From Haematobia irritans (lineage: Eukaryota > Arthropoda > Insecta > Diptera > Muscidae), in NCBI RefSeq assembly GCF_050003625.1, contig NC_134400.1, forward strand, positions 195,251,918 through 195,315,917: 64,000 bases of DNA, written 5' to 3'. The notes beneath the pieces are model-generated. The model searched no databases and had not been told where the DNA came from. It worked only from the letters and a program-made list of their open reading frames with translations. The translations under genes were made by a program, and so were the position numbers. Position 1 is the stretch's first letter. Every line of letters begins with the position of its first letter. This document shows positions 45,060-57,460 of this stretch, piece after piece.

Positions 45060-47226
45060 CACGGTTGCCACAGTTGGTAGAATTCTACCACAAATGGTAG
45101 ATTTTTTTACTGTTTGGTACATTGGTGAACATTTTCATTTTGTCAAATTTTCTACAGAAACAAATTTTGTCAATATTTTCTATAGAAATAAGATTTTGTT
45201 AAAATATTCTATAGAAATCAAATTTTGACAAAATTTACTATAGAAATAAAATTTTGACAAACTTTTCTATAGGAATAAAATTTTGATAAAATTTCCTATA
45301 GAAATAAAATTTTGACAAAATTTTCTATAGAAATAAAATTTTGAAAAAAATTCCTATAGAAGCATAATTTTGTCAACATTTCCTATAGAAATAAAATTTT
45401 GAAAAAATTTCCTATAGAAATAAAATTTTGACAAAATTTAATTAAGAAATAAAATTTTGAAAAAAGTTTGTATAGAAATAAAATTTTGACAAAATTTTCT
45501 ATAGAAATAAAATTTTGACAAAATTTTCTATAGAAATAAAATTTTGACAAAATTTTCTATAGAAATAAAATTTTGAAAAAAATTCCTATAGAAATAAAAT
45601 TTTGACAAAATTTTCTATAGAAATAAAATTTTGAAAAAATTTCCTATAGAAGCATAATTTTGTCAAAATTTCCTATAGAAATAAAATTTTGAAAAAATTT
45701 CCTATAGAAATAAAATTTTGACAAAATTTACTAAAGAAATAAAATTTTGACAAAATTTTGTATAGAAATAAAATTTTGAAAAAATTTTGTATAGAAATAA
45801 AATTTTGACAAAATTTTCTGTAGGAATAAAGTTTTGACAAAATTTTCTATAGAAATAAAATTTTGACAAAATTTTCTATAGAAATAAAATTTTGACAAAA
45901 TTTTCTATAGAAATAAAATTTTGACAAAATTTTCAATAGAGATAAAATTTTGAAAAAAATGTTCTATAGAAATAAAATTTTGAAAAATTTCCTATAGAAA
46001 TAAAATTTTGAAAAAATTTTCTATAGCAATAAAATTTTGACAACATTTTCTATAGAAATAAAATTTTGAAAAAATTTCCTATAGAAATAAAATTTTGAAA
46101 AAATTTCCTATAGAAATAAAATTTTGACAAAATTTTCTATAGGAATAAAATTTTGATAAAATTTACTAAAGAAATAAAATTTTGACAAAATTTTGTATAG
46201 AAATAAAATTTTGACAAAATTTTGTATAGAAATAAAATTTTGACAAAATTTTCTATAGAAATACAATTTTGAAAAAATTTCCTATAGAAGCATAATTTTG
46301 TCAAAATTTCCTATAGAAATAAAATTTTGACAAAATTTCCTATAGAAATAAAATTTTGACAAAATTTCCTATAGAAATAAAATTTTGAAAGAATTTCCTA
46401 TAGAAATAAAATTTTGACAAAATTTTCAATAGAAAAAAAATTTTGACAAAATTTTCAATAGAAGTAAAATTTTGAAAAAATTTTCTATAGAAATAAAATT
46501 TTGACAAAATTTTCTATAGAAATACAATTTTGACAAAATTTTCTATAGAAATAAAATTTTGAAAAAATTTCCTATAGAAGCATAATTTTGTCAAAATTTC
46601 CTATAGAAATAAAATTTTGACAAAATTTCCTATAGAAATAAAATTTTGAAAGAATTTCCTATAGAAATAAAATTTTGACAAAATTTACTATAGAAATAAA
46701 ATTTTGACAAAATTTTCTATAGGAATAAAATTTTGATAAAATTTACTAAAGAAATAAAATTTTGACAAAATTTAGTATAGAAATAAAATTTTGACAAAAT
46801 TTTCTATAGAAATACAATTTTGACAAAATTTTCTATAGAAATACAATTTTGACAAAATTTTCTATAGAAATAAAATTTTGAAAAAAATTTCCTATAGAAG
46901 CATAATTTTGTCAAAATTTCCTATAGAAATAAAATTTTGACAAAATTTTCAATAGAAATAAAATTTTGACAAAATTTTCAATAGAAATAAAATTTTGACA
47001 AAATTTCCTATAGAAATACATTTTTTGACAAAATTTCCTATAGAAATAAAATTTTTACAAAATTTCCTATAGAAATAAAATTTTGACAAAATTTCCTATA
47101 GAAATAAAATATTGACAAAACTTTCAATAGAAATAACATTTTGTCAAAATATTCTATTGAAGATTTTTTTGGTAGGTTTTTTGTCCAAATTTTGGTAGAT
47201 TATTTTTGGCTCTAGTGGCAACGGTT
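45060..47226 (+). mobile_element. Complete array-bearing element with 8-bp target duplication
   Basis: The left end is CACGGTTGCCACAGTTGG then TAGAATTCTACC (45060-45090). The right end is GGTAGATTATTTTTGGCTCT then AGTGGCAACGGTT (47193-47226). Reverse-complemented, that right end begins AACCGTTGCCAC, so the terminal inverted repeat is about 12 bp with two mismatches. Flanks are ATGATGAC (45052-45059) and ATGACGAC (47227-47234), a 7/8 match. Between the ends there is only a 70-bp lead (GGTAGATTTTTTTACTGTTT) and about 70 29-bp monomers. An 8-bp duplication suggests a hAT-like or similar cut-and-paste partner; this is inference. Confidence 0.75.
45145..47165 (+). repeat. 29-bp array forming the element body
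   Basis: Monomers are relatively uniform. Variants AGAAGCATAATTTTGTC (45358, 45650, 46267, 46577, 46897) and TTTCCTATAGAAATAAAATT recur together, giving a higher-order period near 310 bp in the second half. Confidence 0.92.
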
Positions 47227-47234
47227 ATGACGAC

Positions 47235-47458
47235 CCATTTCATAGAGAAACTTTTTTATAATTAAAAGTTTACAATTAGTTTCTTTTGGAAAGAAAATTA
47301 TTTTAAACCTTTTGATGGGCAATTTTCACTGTGAAAAAAGTAAATGGCGAAAAAGTGCATTATGAACGTTTTTCTATAAAAAAGTTAATAATGAACTTTT
47401 GTGTTTTTTGTTGTTTTTTGCGATCTTTATTTTCCAAATAAAAGTTTTTCTGTTTTTT
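47235..47458. other. Repeat-like AT-rich flank
   Basis: TTCATAATGAACTTTT-type phrases recur here and at 47690-47740 and 44400-44480. The PLE fragment at 47459-47647 interrupts this. The family is not recognised. Confidence 0.4.
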
Positions 47459-47647
47459 CGAGCTTGAGATCTATACGTATTTTTATTTTTCTTCAATATT
47501 TCGCAATTTCCTTGAATTGCTTCTTCAGGACGTAATGATATCTGTTACAATAACTAAACACTTATTCTTATTAGGGTTAGCGAAACATCACTGCTCTCGT
47601 CTGTTTTCTGTATTGCACTTTATTGCAATAAAGAAAACAGACGAGAG
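47459..47647 (-). mobile_element. 5'-truncated Penelope-like insertion with terminal fold-back
   Basis: Minus-strand 3' end: CGTCCTGAAGAAGCAATT..AATTGCGAAATATTG..AGATCTCAAGCTCGA, colinear with 32684-33060 (including GTATTGCACT near 47610). The 5' limit is a fold-back: 47594-47617 pairs with 47624-47647 (24 bp, one mismatch) around CTTTAT. There is no coding sequence. Confidence 0.75.
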
Positions 47648-47660
47648 TTATAAACTTTTA

Positions 47661-48758
47661 CCTATACAATTTTTGTTTAAGAAATTTTACCCATAAAGTT
47701 CATAATGGAACTTTTCGTATACTAAAGTCAGTTATAAACTTTTTCCTATTAATCATTAAGAACTCTCTGACACAAAAAAAAATTGTCATGAAATTTTTGT
47801 TCTGTTTACAAAATATCTCTGTAGCTTCATATGAAATGAAACTAATTTTGATGAATGACTTTAAAATATTATAATTGTATATTGTTTTTTTTTTTTAATA
47901 TCGAATATCTAACATTTGAAATGAATAAAATATTTTATATATGTAGAAGCGACTGTAAAAAATATTATTATTTTTATTTTTGATATAATATTTTTTTTTT
48001 ATAAAAGTCTGATCATGCATCATTCACATCACAATCATTATTGGTGACAATTACGACAACAAAAACAATCATGAAAATCTTCACATATTCAGGTTGTAGA
48101 CATTCTTTGCCCTTTTTCCCTCAAATCACCAACAATTCGTTACATGAGAAAGATCTCTCACTCTCTCTTTGAGTGAGTGAAGAGATTTTGTTACTGATTC
48201 TACTGGGGCTGGTTGGTTGTTTGCTTCAGTCTAAAATATGTACTTGCCCATACAGTAGCGATCAATGACCTAATACAACAAATGTGACCACAACAACAAC
48301 AACAACAACAACAACAATAGTAATAACAACAATGTATATGCCAATGATCAGTTTTAATGAACACTCAACAGAGTGCTGATGGAATGAACTCGAACAACAG
48401 CATTTGGACAAAGACAGCAATAGCAGGGCAAACGACACTCAGCTAAAGGCTGCAACATCTGATGGAGTGGAGAATTTAAGAGAGAGCGAGACCGACATTT
48501 TGAACCACAGCATAAAAAATAAATGCAATGCAATAAATTGGTGGTAAACTGAGATGAAAAAGAAAAGAAAAAATCGGCAAAATGAAACAAATTGGTGGTG
48601 GGGGGGATCTTTCTTTGTTGAGGGACACCGGGGTGTGGTCCTTTCTTAGGAGGACGAATGCTTGAGACTGTTTGTTTGCATTGCCTTGTTTTGATGACTT
48701 TGCACAAGCAATTCAAATTCGTTCTCTCATATAGCCCATAGGGAGCCACCTCCCATAA
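47661..48758. other. Low-repeat stretch
   Basis: It contains (CAA)n at 48289-48327 and GAGTGAGTGAAGAG-type sequence. The minus frame 48354-48806 overlaps the SINE head and has no domain. No gene is supported. Confidence 0.4.
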
Positions 48759-49102
48759 GGGAGCCACCGTGGTGCAATGGTTAGCATGCCCGCCTTGCAT
48801 ACACAAGGTCGTGGGTTCGATTCCTGCTTCGACCGAACACCAAAAAGTTTTTCAACGGTGGATTATCCCACCTCAGTAATGCTGGTGACATTTCTGAGGG
48901 TTTCAAAGCTTCTCTAAGTGGTTTCACAGCAATGGGGAACGCCGTTCGGACTCGGCTATAAAAAGGAGGTCCCTTGTCATTGAGCTTAACATGGAATCGG
49001 GCAGCACTCAGTGATAAGAGAGAAGTTCACCAATGTGGTATCACAATGGACTGAATAGTCTAAGTGTGCCTGATACATCGGGCTGCCACCTAACCTTACC
49101 TT
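48759..49102 (+). mobile_element. tRNA-derived SINE, full length, plus strand
   Basis: It starts GGGAGCCACCGTGGTGCAAT with an A box TGGTGCAATGG (48770-48780) and a B box GGTTCGATTCC (48814-48824), both intact. It runs to GGGCTGCCACCTAACCTTACC. A GGGAGCCACC fragment just upstream (48741-48750) duplicates its first 10 bp. No clear target duplication was seen. This is the best-preserved promoter in the window for the family. Confidence 0.92.
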
Positions 49103-49105
49103 ATA

Positions 49106-50583
49106 TGGCCTTATAACCATCCGTTTGTCTGTTCGCTCCTCCATATATATTCAGAGTCATTCAGCAATCCATGGGTCTGACCATCAGCGTTCGTTTACTC
49201 ATACCCATACACACATCTAATATTTGCCTGCCATGGTGTCCTTCTATTTTGCCAATGGTGCCTGCTATCCACTTAGACACCACTTTGGTTTTACTATGCA
49301 CAGTGTGGTATGACGGTGAATTTTTCATAAGGAAAAAATTTAATAGAATTCACTGAATTACATTTCATTGTGTTTTTTATTATTTAATTTAAAATTAATT
49401 TACAAATAAATAAAATATATAAAAATTTATTAAAATTTAATTTGGGCATTTAGTGTTATACCATCCCACTGTAGTTGTATGCATATGCACGGATCCAAGT
49501 ACGTCGACAAGTCATTGAACATTGAATACCAAAGTAATAGCCTCCTAGCTTGCACTAGCATTGCTGCGGCAGTGACAAGCAGGCAACGCCGTCAGGCAAA
49601 ACTCAAAATATTAAGAATATCAACAGCAATCATGCGGCTAACTACTCACTTAACACTGACTGCTGTGACTGGGTGCTAGTTTCTGCAATCTATAAAAGAT
49701 GAGGGGGCCAAAGGAATAGCATTTGTGTATTTTGCAAATCCATCGAAGTACAAATGAAAAAAAAAAGAAACCAACCAAACTAAATTCTACAATGGTGAAA
49801 AGCTAATGAACTCTTGCAATTCCAACTAAGCACTTTGAGAAGGGAACAACAAAGTCCCCCAAAACGATGCAAACAGCACCCTGGGAGAAAGAAAAATCAT
49901 AGAACTACAAATGGCTGAGATAAAATATGCCAAAGAGATCGACAATTGAGCATAAGAAAAACAAATCATATTCGAGCAGAGTATGACAGTGAGTTCACCC
50001 AACACAAATCACATTGATCCCAGTTTCAAATGCTATGGGGCATTGGCAATTTTTCCAGGAAACATCATCGTCATCAAAGCTATATGAAGTCATAATGGAC
50101 TAGAGTCATGGCCAGCTGTATTATCGGGACTATGCATGTATGAGTAACCATGCAACAGTTTAATGCAACATGGACTCAATGTGTTTAGGGGTAGGGGCGA
50201 TGGGGGCAAATCATTGAAGTTGAACTCACATCATTTAGTTGCCCCTAAAAACCAAGTCACACTCGTACACACACACACACTCTCTCTCACTCTCTTTCCC
50301 TCTGTTAGAACACAATGAATGAGGATGTTGGCTTTATTGGCTCGAGTTACTTTGAAGTAATTGCCCATCATTTGCACTCCCATTGATGTTGTTGCTGACC
50401 TCATTGAAATCTATGACATTTGCATGTAAAGTTGAATAATTGTATTGGTCTATTAATAGTATTCCATGGGTTTTAGACCCTTTCATCGTAGAGAGGGAAA
50501 TGACATTTCCTTTCTAACATATTGAAATATTGATTTTCGGTCACTCCTATTATGATATATGGAAAAAACTCAACAACAAAAAA
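49106..50583. other. Low-repeat stretch, no gene recognised
   Basis: It holds an (AC)n/(TC)n tract (50270-50295). Frames at 49171-49356 and 49479-49679 lack any domain. AT-rich sequence lies at 49370-49445. Confidence 0.4.
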
Positions 50584-50585
50584 TA

Positions 50586-50818
50586 CACTGAAAGAAGAGG
50601 TTTCTTTTCGGAGGAACGAAATTTTAGACAAATCAATTTTTCTTTTGAAGACAACAAATTTTTGTTGAAAGCAAATACATAAATAAAGTAAAGGAAATTG
50701 TTGCATTGTTTGTCACAGATTCGAATTTATTTGTTCTTACAGAAACTAATTAGCAATACAAAGGAAATTTTGTTTGTCTAAAATTTCGTTGCGGAGGAAA
50801 CTATTTTTTCTTTGCGCT
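50586..50818. mobile_element. MITE-like element with ~45-bp imperfect inverted repeats
   Basis: The left arm is CACTGAAAGAAGAGG..GGAGGAACGAAATTTTAGACAAA (50586-50632). The right arm is TTTGTCTAAAATTTCGTTGCGG..AACTATTTTTTCTTTGCGCT (50772-50818). Both are flanked by TA (50584-50585 and 50819-50820). At 233 bp it is non-coding. The right arm also occurs at the 3' ends of the composite repeats (~11080-11125, 57413-57455) and partly at 38452. Overlapping 50473-50706 is a frame with no domain. Confidence 0.72.
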
Positions 50819-50937
50819 TAAAACTTAAGTATTTACAGTTAAAAAAATTGAAAATGATAACTGCATCAATTAAAACATTAACTGACTAAATTGACATTTT
50901 CAGACTTAAATTAAAAAAAAACATTTTAATTAATTAA

Positions 50938-52172
50938 AAACAAGTATATACGGCCGTAAGTTCGGCCAGGCCGAAGCTTATGTACCCTCCATCATGGATT
51001 GCGTAGAAACTTCTTCTAAACACTGCCATCCAGAATCGAATTACTTAAGTTGCGGTAACGCTTGCCGATGGCAAGGTATCTTAAAACCTCCTAACACCAT
51101 CTTCTAAATTGTATGTAAGTCCATACGTGGTATATATTAAATCATAAAAAAATAGATCGATCCAATACGTATATAATTCAGTTTGACAAAGTAGTAAATT
51201 TTGACAAAATTTTCTACAGAAATAAAATTTTAACAAAATTTTCTATAGAAATAAACTTTTGACAAAATTTTCTATAGAAATAAAATCTTGGTAGATTATT
51301 TTTGGCTCGAGTGGCAACCATGATTATGAATCGATATGGACCAATTTTTGTGTGATTGGACCAATTTTGGTATGGTTGTTAGCGGGGATCGGTTTATATG
51401 GGGGATCGGTTTATATGAGGGCTATATATAATTATGAACCGATGTGGACCAATTTTTGCATGGTTGTTAGAGACCATATATCAATATCATGTACCAAATT
51501 TCAGCCGGATCGGATGAAATATGCTTCTCTTAGAGGCTCCACAAGCCAAATCTGGGGATCGGTTTATATGGGGGCTATATATAATTAAGGACCGATATGG
51601 ACCAATTTTTGCATGGTTATTAGAGACCATATACCAACACCATGTACCAAATTTCAGCCGGATCGGATGAAATTTGCTTCTCTTTTAGGCTCCGCAAGCC
51701 AAATCTGGGGATCGGTTTATATGGGGGCTATATATAATTATGGACCGATGTGGACCAATTTTTGCGTGGTTGTTAGAGACCATATACCAACACCATATAC
51801 CAAATTTCAGCCGGATCGGATGAAATGTGCTTCTGTTAGAGGCTCCACAAGCCAAATCTGAGGGTCCCTTTATATGGGGGCTATACTTAAAAATGGACCG
51901 ATATGACCCATTTTCAATACCATCCGACCTACATCGATAACAACTACTTGTGCCAAGTTTCAAGTCGATAGCTTGTTTCGTTCGGAAGTTAGCGTGATTT
52001 CAACAGACGGACGGACGGACGGACGGACGGACATGCTTAGATCGACTCAGAATTTCACCACGACCCAGAATATATATACTTTATGGGGTCTTAGAGCAAT
52101 ATTTCGATGTGTTACAAACGGAATGACAAAGTTAATATACCCCCATCCTATGATGGAGGGTATAAAAACACA
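50938..52172 (+). mobile_element. Dispersed repeat family 1, plus-strand copy
   Basis: Head palindrome is ACGGCCGTAAGTTCGGCC then AGGCCGAAGCTTATG (50950-50982). A lead region, a short 29-bp array (51188-51290), the GGCTCGAGTGGCAACCATG junction (51304-51322), four 153-bp units, GACGG x6 (52007-52031) and a tail TGATGGAGGGTATAAAAA (52152-52169) follow. The order and junctions equal those of the inverted copy at 270-2101, about 50 kb away. Confidence 0.7.
51384..51960 (+). repeat. 153-bp minisatellite, about four units
   Basis: ATCGGTTTATATGGGGGCTA markers occur near 51405, 51558, 51711 and 51864 (periods 152-154). It is the same unit as at 546-1463 in reverse. Open frames on both strands, with repeats such as FQPDRMK..SQIWGSVYMGAIYN, arise because 153 is divisible by 3. 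Confidence 0.85.
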
Positions 52173-52835
52173 TTTCTAATCAAAATTGTCATTATTAAAT
52201 GACAATTTATTAGCTCATATCACGAAATTAATTTATTCAATAAAATTTTTAAATGAAATTTCTTCCATAATGAAAATAAAATTATCAATCACAGAATTAA
52301 GAAATAATTGACTTCTTCGGAACTTTCAATTAAGTTTTTAAATTGGATCATTTAAATATTTAATAGATTTTTGGCAAAAAAACTCATTTAATTTTTTAAA
52401 TAATCAATTAATTATTGTATTATAAATTATATTATTATATAGTGCAAACAACAACAAAAAAAATCAAATTATTTTTTCTACATTATCATTTTCTTTTTAA
52501 TGAATTAATCCAAAAAATTAATTGAAAAATTAGGTAAAGTCTAACAAAATAATTCATTGTTTCAAAAAATTATTGTATGTCTATAACTATAATTTTCGCG
52601 ATTGCAGAAATTTCAATTAAAACCATTAATTGGATCAATAAATTTAAATTAAAATAAAAATAAAATTGAAAGAGAAAACCAAATCATCTGTGTAAATAGA
52701 CCAGAATAGTTGCTTTGGTGCGATTAATGAAATCAAGAGATTTGGGCGAAAACTTATACTTATCGGTCTATATGGGGACTCTATATATAGCTCCTTAGGA
52801 GTGCATCAAAAAACAAGACGTTCGAATTATAAGTA
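52173..52835. other. AT-rich stretch dominated by AATTAATT words
   Basis: Phrases such as TTTTTAAATGAAATTTC and AACCATTAATTGGATCAAT occur. Similar word use occurs at 2700-2840, 4180-4260 and 44270-44340, so it may be an old element. No gene is present. Confidence 0.4.
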
Positions 52836-52837
52836 CG

Positions 52838-53420
52838 GTTGGTAGAATCCTACCAAGATTGGTAGAAGATTTTGGGGTTTTGGCAAATTTTTCAAAAACA
52901 AAAATACCTTTTCAACAAAGAGGTACTTCATAACTTTTCTATAAAAAATTTTTGACAAACTTTGCTATAGAAATAAAATGTTGACAAGATTGTCTACAGA
53001 AATAAAATATTGACGAAATTTTTTATAGAAATAAAATATTGACAAAATATATAGATATAGATATAAAATTTTGACAAAATTGTCTATAGAAATAAAAATT
53101 TAACAAAATTTTCTGTAGAAATAAAATTTGTACAAAATTTTCAACGGAAACAAAATTGTGTTAAAATTTTCAGAAAATTTCCATATAAATAAAATTTTGA
53201 CAAAATTTCCATATAAATAAAATTTTGACAAAATTTCCATAGAAATAAAATTTTTACAAAACATTCTAAAGGAATAAAATTTTGACAAAATTTTTAATAG
53301 AAATATGAACACGGATGGTAGAATTCTACCAAAAATGTTTGATTTTTTACTGTTTTGAATATTGGTAGAATTTTTGGTGTTTTGGCAGATTTTTCAAAAA
53401 AAAATCCTCTTCTATAAAAA
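52838..53420 (+). mobile_element. Two successive array-element left ends with short array
   Basis: The first left end is GGTTGGTAGAATCCTACCAAG (52840-52860) and is followed by about 12 monomers (52925-53300). A second left end follows, CACGGATGGTAGAATTCTAC (53310-53330) with TTTTTTACTGTTTTGAATAT and GGTGTTTTGGCAGATTTTTC. It leads into the long array. This indicates one copy inserted in or joined to another. Confidence 0.7.
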
Positions 53421-56400
53421 TTTTTTTTTTTTTGACAAAATTTTCTATGGAAATAAAATTTTGACGACATTTTCTATAGAAATAACATTTTAACAAAATT
53501 TTCTATAGAAATAAAATTTTGACAAAATTTTTAATAGAAATAAAATTTTTCCAAAACATTCTATAGAAATAAAATTTTGACAAAGTTTTCTATAGAAATA
53601 AAATTTTAACAAAGTTTTCTATAGAAATAAAATTTTGACAAAATTTTCTATAAAAATAAAATTTTGACCAAATTTTCTATAAAAACAAAAAAAAAATTGA
53701 CAAAATTTTCCATAGAAATAAAATTTTGACCAAATTTTCTATAAAAATAAAACTTTGACAAAAATTTTTTATAGAAATAAAATTTCGGCAAAATTTTCTA
53801 TAGAAAAAAAAAAAATATTGACAAAATTGTTTATAGAAATGAAATTTTGACAAATTTTTTTATAGGAATAAAATTTTGACAAAATTTTCTAAAGAAATAA
53901 AATTTTGATAAAATTTTCTATAGAAATAAAATTTTGACAAAATTTCCATAGAAATAAAATTTCGACAAAATTTTTAATACAAATAAAATTTTGCCAAAAC
54001 ATTCTATAGAAATAAAATTATTATTTATTTATTTACAGAATTAGACTTATAGTATAATACAAGAATAATATTACAATAGTAGCATTGGCTACAGAGGCCA
54101 TCAGATAAAATAAAATTATATACATACATTTTTGACCAAATTTTCTATAGAAATAAAATTTTGATAAAATTTTCAGAAAAGTTTCTATAAATTTTCAGAA
54201 AAAAAGTTCACAAAATTTTCTATAGAAATAAAATCTTGAGAAAATTTTCGTAAAATTAAAATTTCGACAAAATGTTTAAAAGAAATAATATTTTAACAAA
54301 GTTTTCTATAAAAATAAAATTTTGACCAAATTTTTTATAAAAATAAAATTTAAAAAAAATTTTCTATAAAAATAAAATTTTGACAAAGTTTTCTATAAAA
54401 AAAATTTGACAAAGTTTTCTATAAAAATAAAATTTTGACAAAGTTTTTAATAAAAATAAAATTTTGACCAAATTTTCTATAAAAATACAATTTTGAAAAA
54501 ATTTTCTATAGAAATAAAATTTTTAAAACATTTTTTATGGAAATAAAATTTTGACAAAATTTTCTATAGAAATAAAATTTTGACAAATTTTCTATAGAAA
54601 TAAAATTTTGACAAAATTTTCTATAGAAATAAAATTTTGACAAAAGTTTGAATAGAAATAAACTTTTGCCAAAAAATTCTATAGAAATAATATTTTGACA
54701 ACGTTTTCTATAAAAATAAAATGTTGAAAAAGTTTTTAATAAAAATAAAATTTTGACCAAATTTTCTATAAAAATAAAATTTAAAAAAAATTTCTATAGA
54801 AATAAAATTTTGGCAACATTTTTTATGGAAATAAAATTTTGACAAAATTTTCTATAGAAATAAAGTTTTGACAAAATTTTCTATAGAAATAAAATTTTGA
54901 CAAAATTTTCTATAGAAATAAATTTTTGACAAAATTTTCTATAGAAATAAAATTTTGCCAAAATGTTTAATAGAAATAATATTTTGACAAAGTTTTCTAT
55001 AAAAATAAAATTTTGACAAAATTTTCTATAGACATAAATTTTTGACCAAATTTTCTATAGAAATAAAATTTTCAGAAAATTTTCTATAGAAATAAAATTT
55101 TCAGAAAAAATGTTCACAAAATTTTATATAGAAATAAAATTTTGACAAAATTTCCATAGAAATAAAATTTCGACAAAGTTTTCTACAAAAATAAAATTTT
55201 GACAAAACATTCTATAGAAATAATATTTTGAGATAGTTTTCTTTAAAAATAAAATTTTGACATTTTCTATAAAAATAAAATTTTGACAAAATTTTCTACA
55301 GAAATAAAATTTTGAAAACATTTTTTATGGAAATAAAATTTTGACAAAATTTTCTATAGAAATAAAATTTTGACCAAATTTTCTATAGAAATAAAATTTT
55401 GACAATATTTTCTATAGAAATAAAATTTTGACAAAATTTTCTATAGAAATAAAATTTTGACAAAATTTTCTATAGAAATAAAATTTTGACAACATTTTCT
55501 ATAGAAATAAAATTTTGACAAAATTTTCTGTAGAAATAAATTTTTGACAAATTTTCTTATAGAAATACAATTTTGGCAAAATTTTCTATAAAAATAAAAT
55601 TTTCTATAGAAATAAAATTTTCTATAGAAATATTTTCTAAAGAAATAAAATTTTGACAAAATTTTTAATAGAAATAATATTTTGACAAAGTTTTCTTTAA
55701 AAATAAAATTTTGACAACGTTTTCTATAAAAATAAAATTTTGACAAAATTTTCTATAGAAATAAAATTTTGACTAAATTTTCTATAAAAGTAAAATTTTG
55801 ACAAAATTTTGGCATTTTTTATGAAAATAAAATTTTGACAAAAATTTCTATAGAAATAAAATTTTGAAAAATTTTCAATAGAAATAAAATTTTGACAAAA
55901 TTTTCTACAGAAATAAAATTTTGACAAAATTTTTTACAGAAATAAAATTTTGTCAACATTCTTTATGGAAATAAAATTTTGACAACATTTTCTATAGAAA
56001 TAAAATTTTGACCAAATTTTCTATAGAAATAAAATTTTGACAATATTTTCTATAGAAATAAAATTTTGACAAAATGTTTAATAGAAATAATATTTTGACA
56101 AAGTTTTCTATAAAAATAAATTTTTGACAAAATTTTCTATAGAAATAAAATTTTGACAAAATTCTCTATAGAAATATAATTTTGACAAATTTTTTTATAG
56201 AAATACAATTTTGGCAAAATTTTCTATAAAAATAAATTTTTGACAAAATTCTCTATAGAAATATAATTTTGACAAATTTTTTTATAGAAATACAATTTTG
56301 GCAAAATTTTCTATAAAAATAAAATTTTCTATAGAAATAAAATTTTCTATAGAAATATTTTCTAAAGAAATAAAATTTTGACAAAATTTTTAATAGAAAT

Positions 56401-56916
56401 AATATTTTGACAAAGTTTTCTTTAAAAATAAAATTTTGACAAAATTTTCAATAGAAATAAAATTTTGACAAAATTTTCTGTAGAAATAAATTTTTGAAAA
56501 AATTTTCTATAGAAATATAATTTTGACAATATTTTTTATAGAAATAAAATTTTGGCAAAATTTTCTATAGAAATAAAATGTTGACAAAATTTTAAATAAA
56601 AATAAAATTTTTACAAAATTTTCTATAGACATAAATGTTTGACCAATTTTCTATAGAAATAAAATTTTGATAAAATTTTCTATAGAAATAAAATTTGCAG
56701 AAAAAATGTGCACAAAATTTTATATAGAAATAAAATTTTGACAAAATTTCCATAGAAATAAAATTTCGACAAAGTTTTCTAAAAAAATAAAATTTTGACA
56801 AAATTTTCTATAAAAATAAACTTTTGACCAAATTTTTAATAAAAATAAAATTTTTACAAAATTTTAAATAAAAATAAAATTTTGACAAAATTTTCATTAG
56901 AAATAAAAATGCAAGT
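53421..56916 (+). repeat. 29-bp repeat array, ~3.5 kb
   Basis: About 115 monomers. A block (TTCTATAGAAATATTTTCTA, AATATTTTGACAAAGTTTTC) repeats at about 55600-55700 and 56325-56425, a shift near 720 bp. Minus frames of 60-101 codons are array translations. It is interrupted by a non-array island at 54013-54115. Confidence 0.92.
54013..54115. other. Non-array island
   Basis: About 100 bp (TTATTTATTTATTTACAGAA .. GGCTACAGAGGCCATCAGAT) is unrelated to the monomer. It might be a truncated retroelement tail. The family is not recognised. Confidence 0.4.
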
Positions 56917-57460
56917 CGGACGTAGCAACCACTGTTCCACGGTGCCCAACTAAATGTATTTTTCTGTTAAATAAACTTTGTTAAATCGGCTCGTGGGCGC
57001 CGTAAGCTATGCTATACAAATATAACTTATATGGGTAATTGTCTGTTTATGACAAAAACGGCTACATAGCTCAGTGGATAGTGTGTTGGCTTACAACTTG
57101 CATGGTCCACGGTTCGATTCTCCGTCCAGGCGAAAGGTAAAAAAAAATTTAATTTATAAATTAATTTCTTCTACATTGTTTGTATTACAGAAAAAGGTGC
57201 TAAGAACTAAAAATTCTCGTGGAAGTGAGAAAGGTGTGAGGGAAAATGCAATCAACCAGATAAAAAAAATGTTTTTTTTTTTTTTTTGAGTTAGTCTTTA
57301 TGAAATTGTTTTTACATCCTGGAAAAGAATAAACGTTTATCAAAAAATGTATATACTTTTCTTCCAAATACACTTCCTGTTAACGAAAAGCAAATGAGAA
57401 GCGAACTTTGTCTGTCTAAAATTTCGTTTGGGAGGAAAGAATTATTTTTTTGCGTGTATA
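56917..57460 (+). mobile_element. Composite tRNA-like repeat, copy 2
   Basis: This is an uninterrupted homologue of 10253-11125 without the nested SINE, so it shows the pre-insertion arrangement. It has a partial minus-strand tRNA-like start, TCGGCTCGTGGGCGCCGTAA (~56986), a plus-strand tRNA-like block (57061-57135), AGAAAAAGGTGCTAAGAACT (~57188) and a terminal TGTCTAAAATTTCGTTTGGG (57413-57432). A 71-codon frame across it is not a gene. Confidence 0.7.
57061..57135 (+). promoter_or_regulatory. tRNA-like block with pol III A and B boxes
   Basis: A box TAGCTCAGTGG (57067-57077) matches TRGYNNANNNG. B box GTTCGATTC (57112-57120) matches GWTCRANNC. The acceptor and T stems do not fold cleanly, so it is a tRNA-derived promoter and not a functional tRNA gene. 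Confidence 0.7.

Noticed and set aside
48759..48840. Possible functional tRNA gene
   Set aside because: The A and B boxes and the anticodon-like arm fit a tRNA ancestor. However, the sequence continues into a SINE body present in five copies, and the acceptor stem does not close.
57061..57135. Possible functional tRNA gene
   Set aside because: It has good A and B boxes but a poor T stem and no closing acceptor stem. It is embedded in a repeat that also occurs at 10.8 kb.
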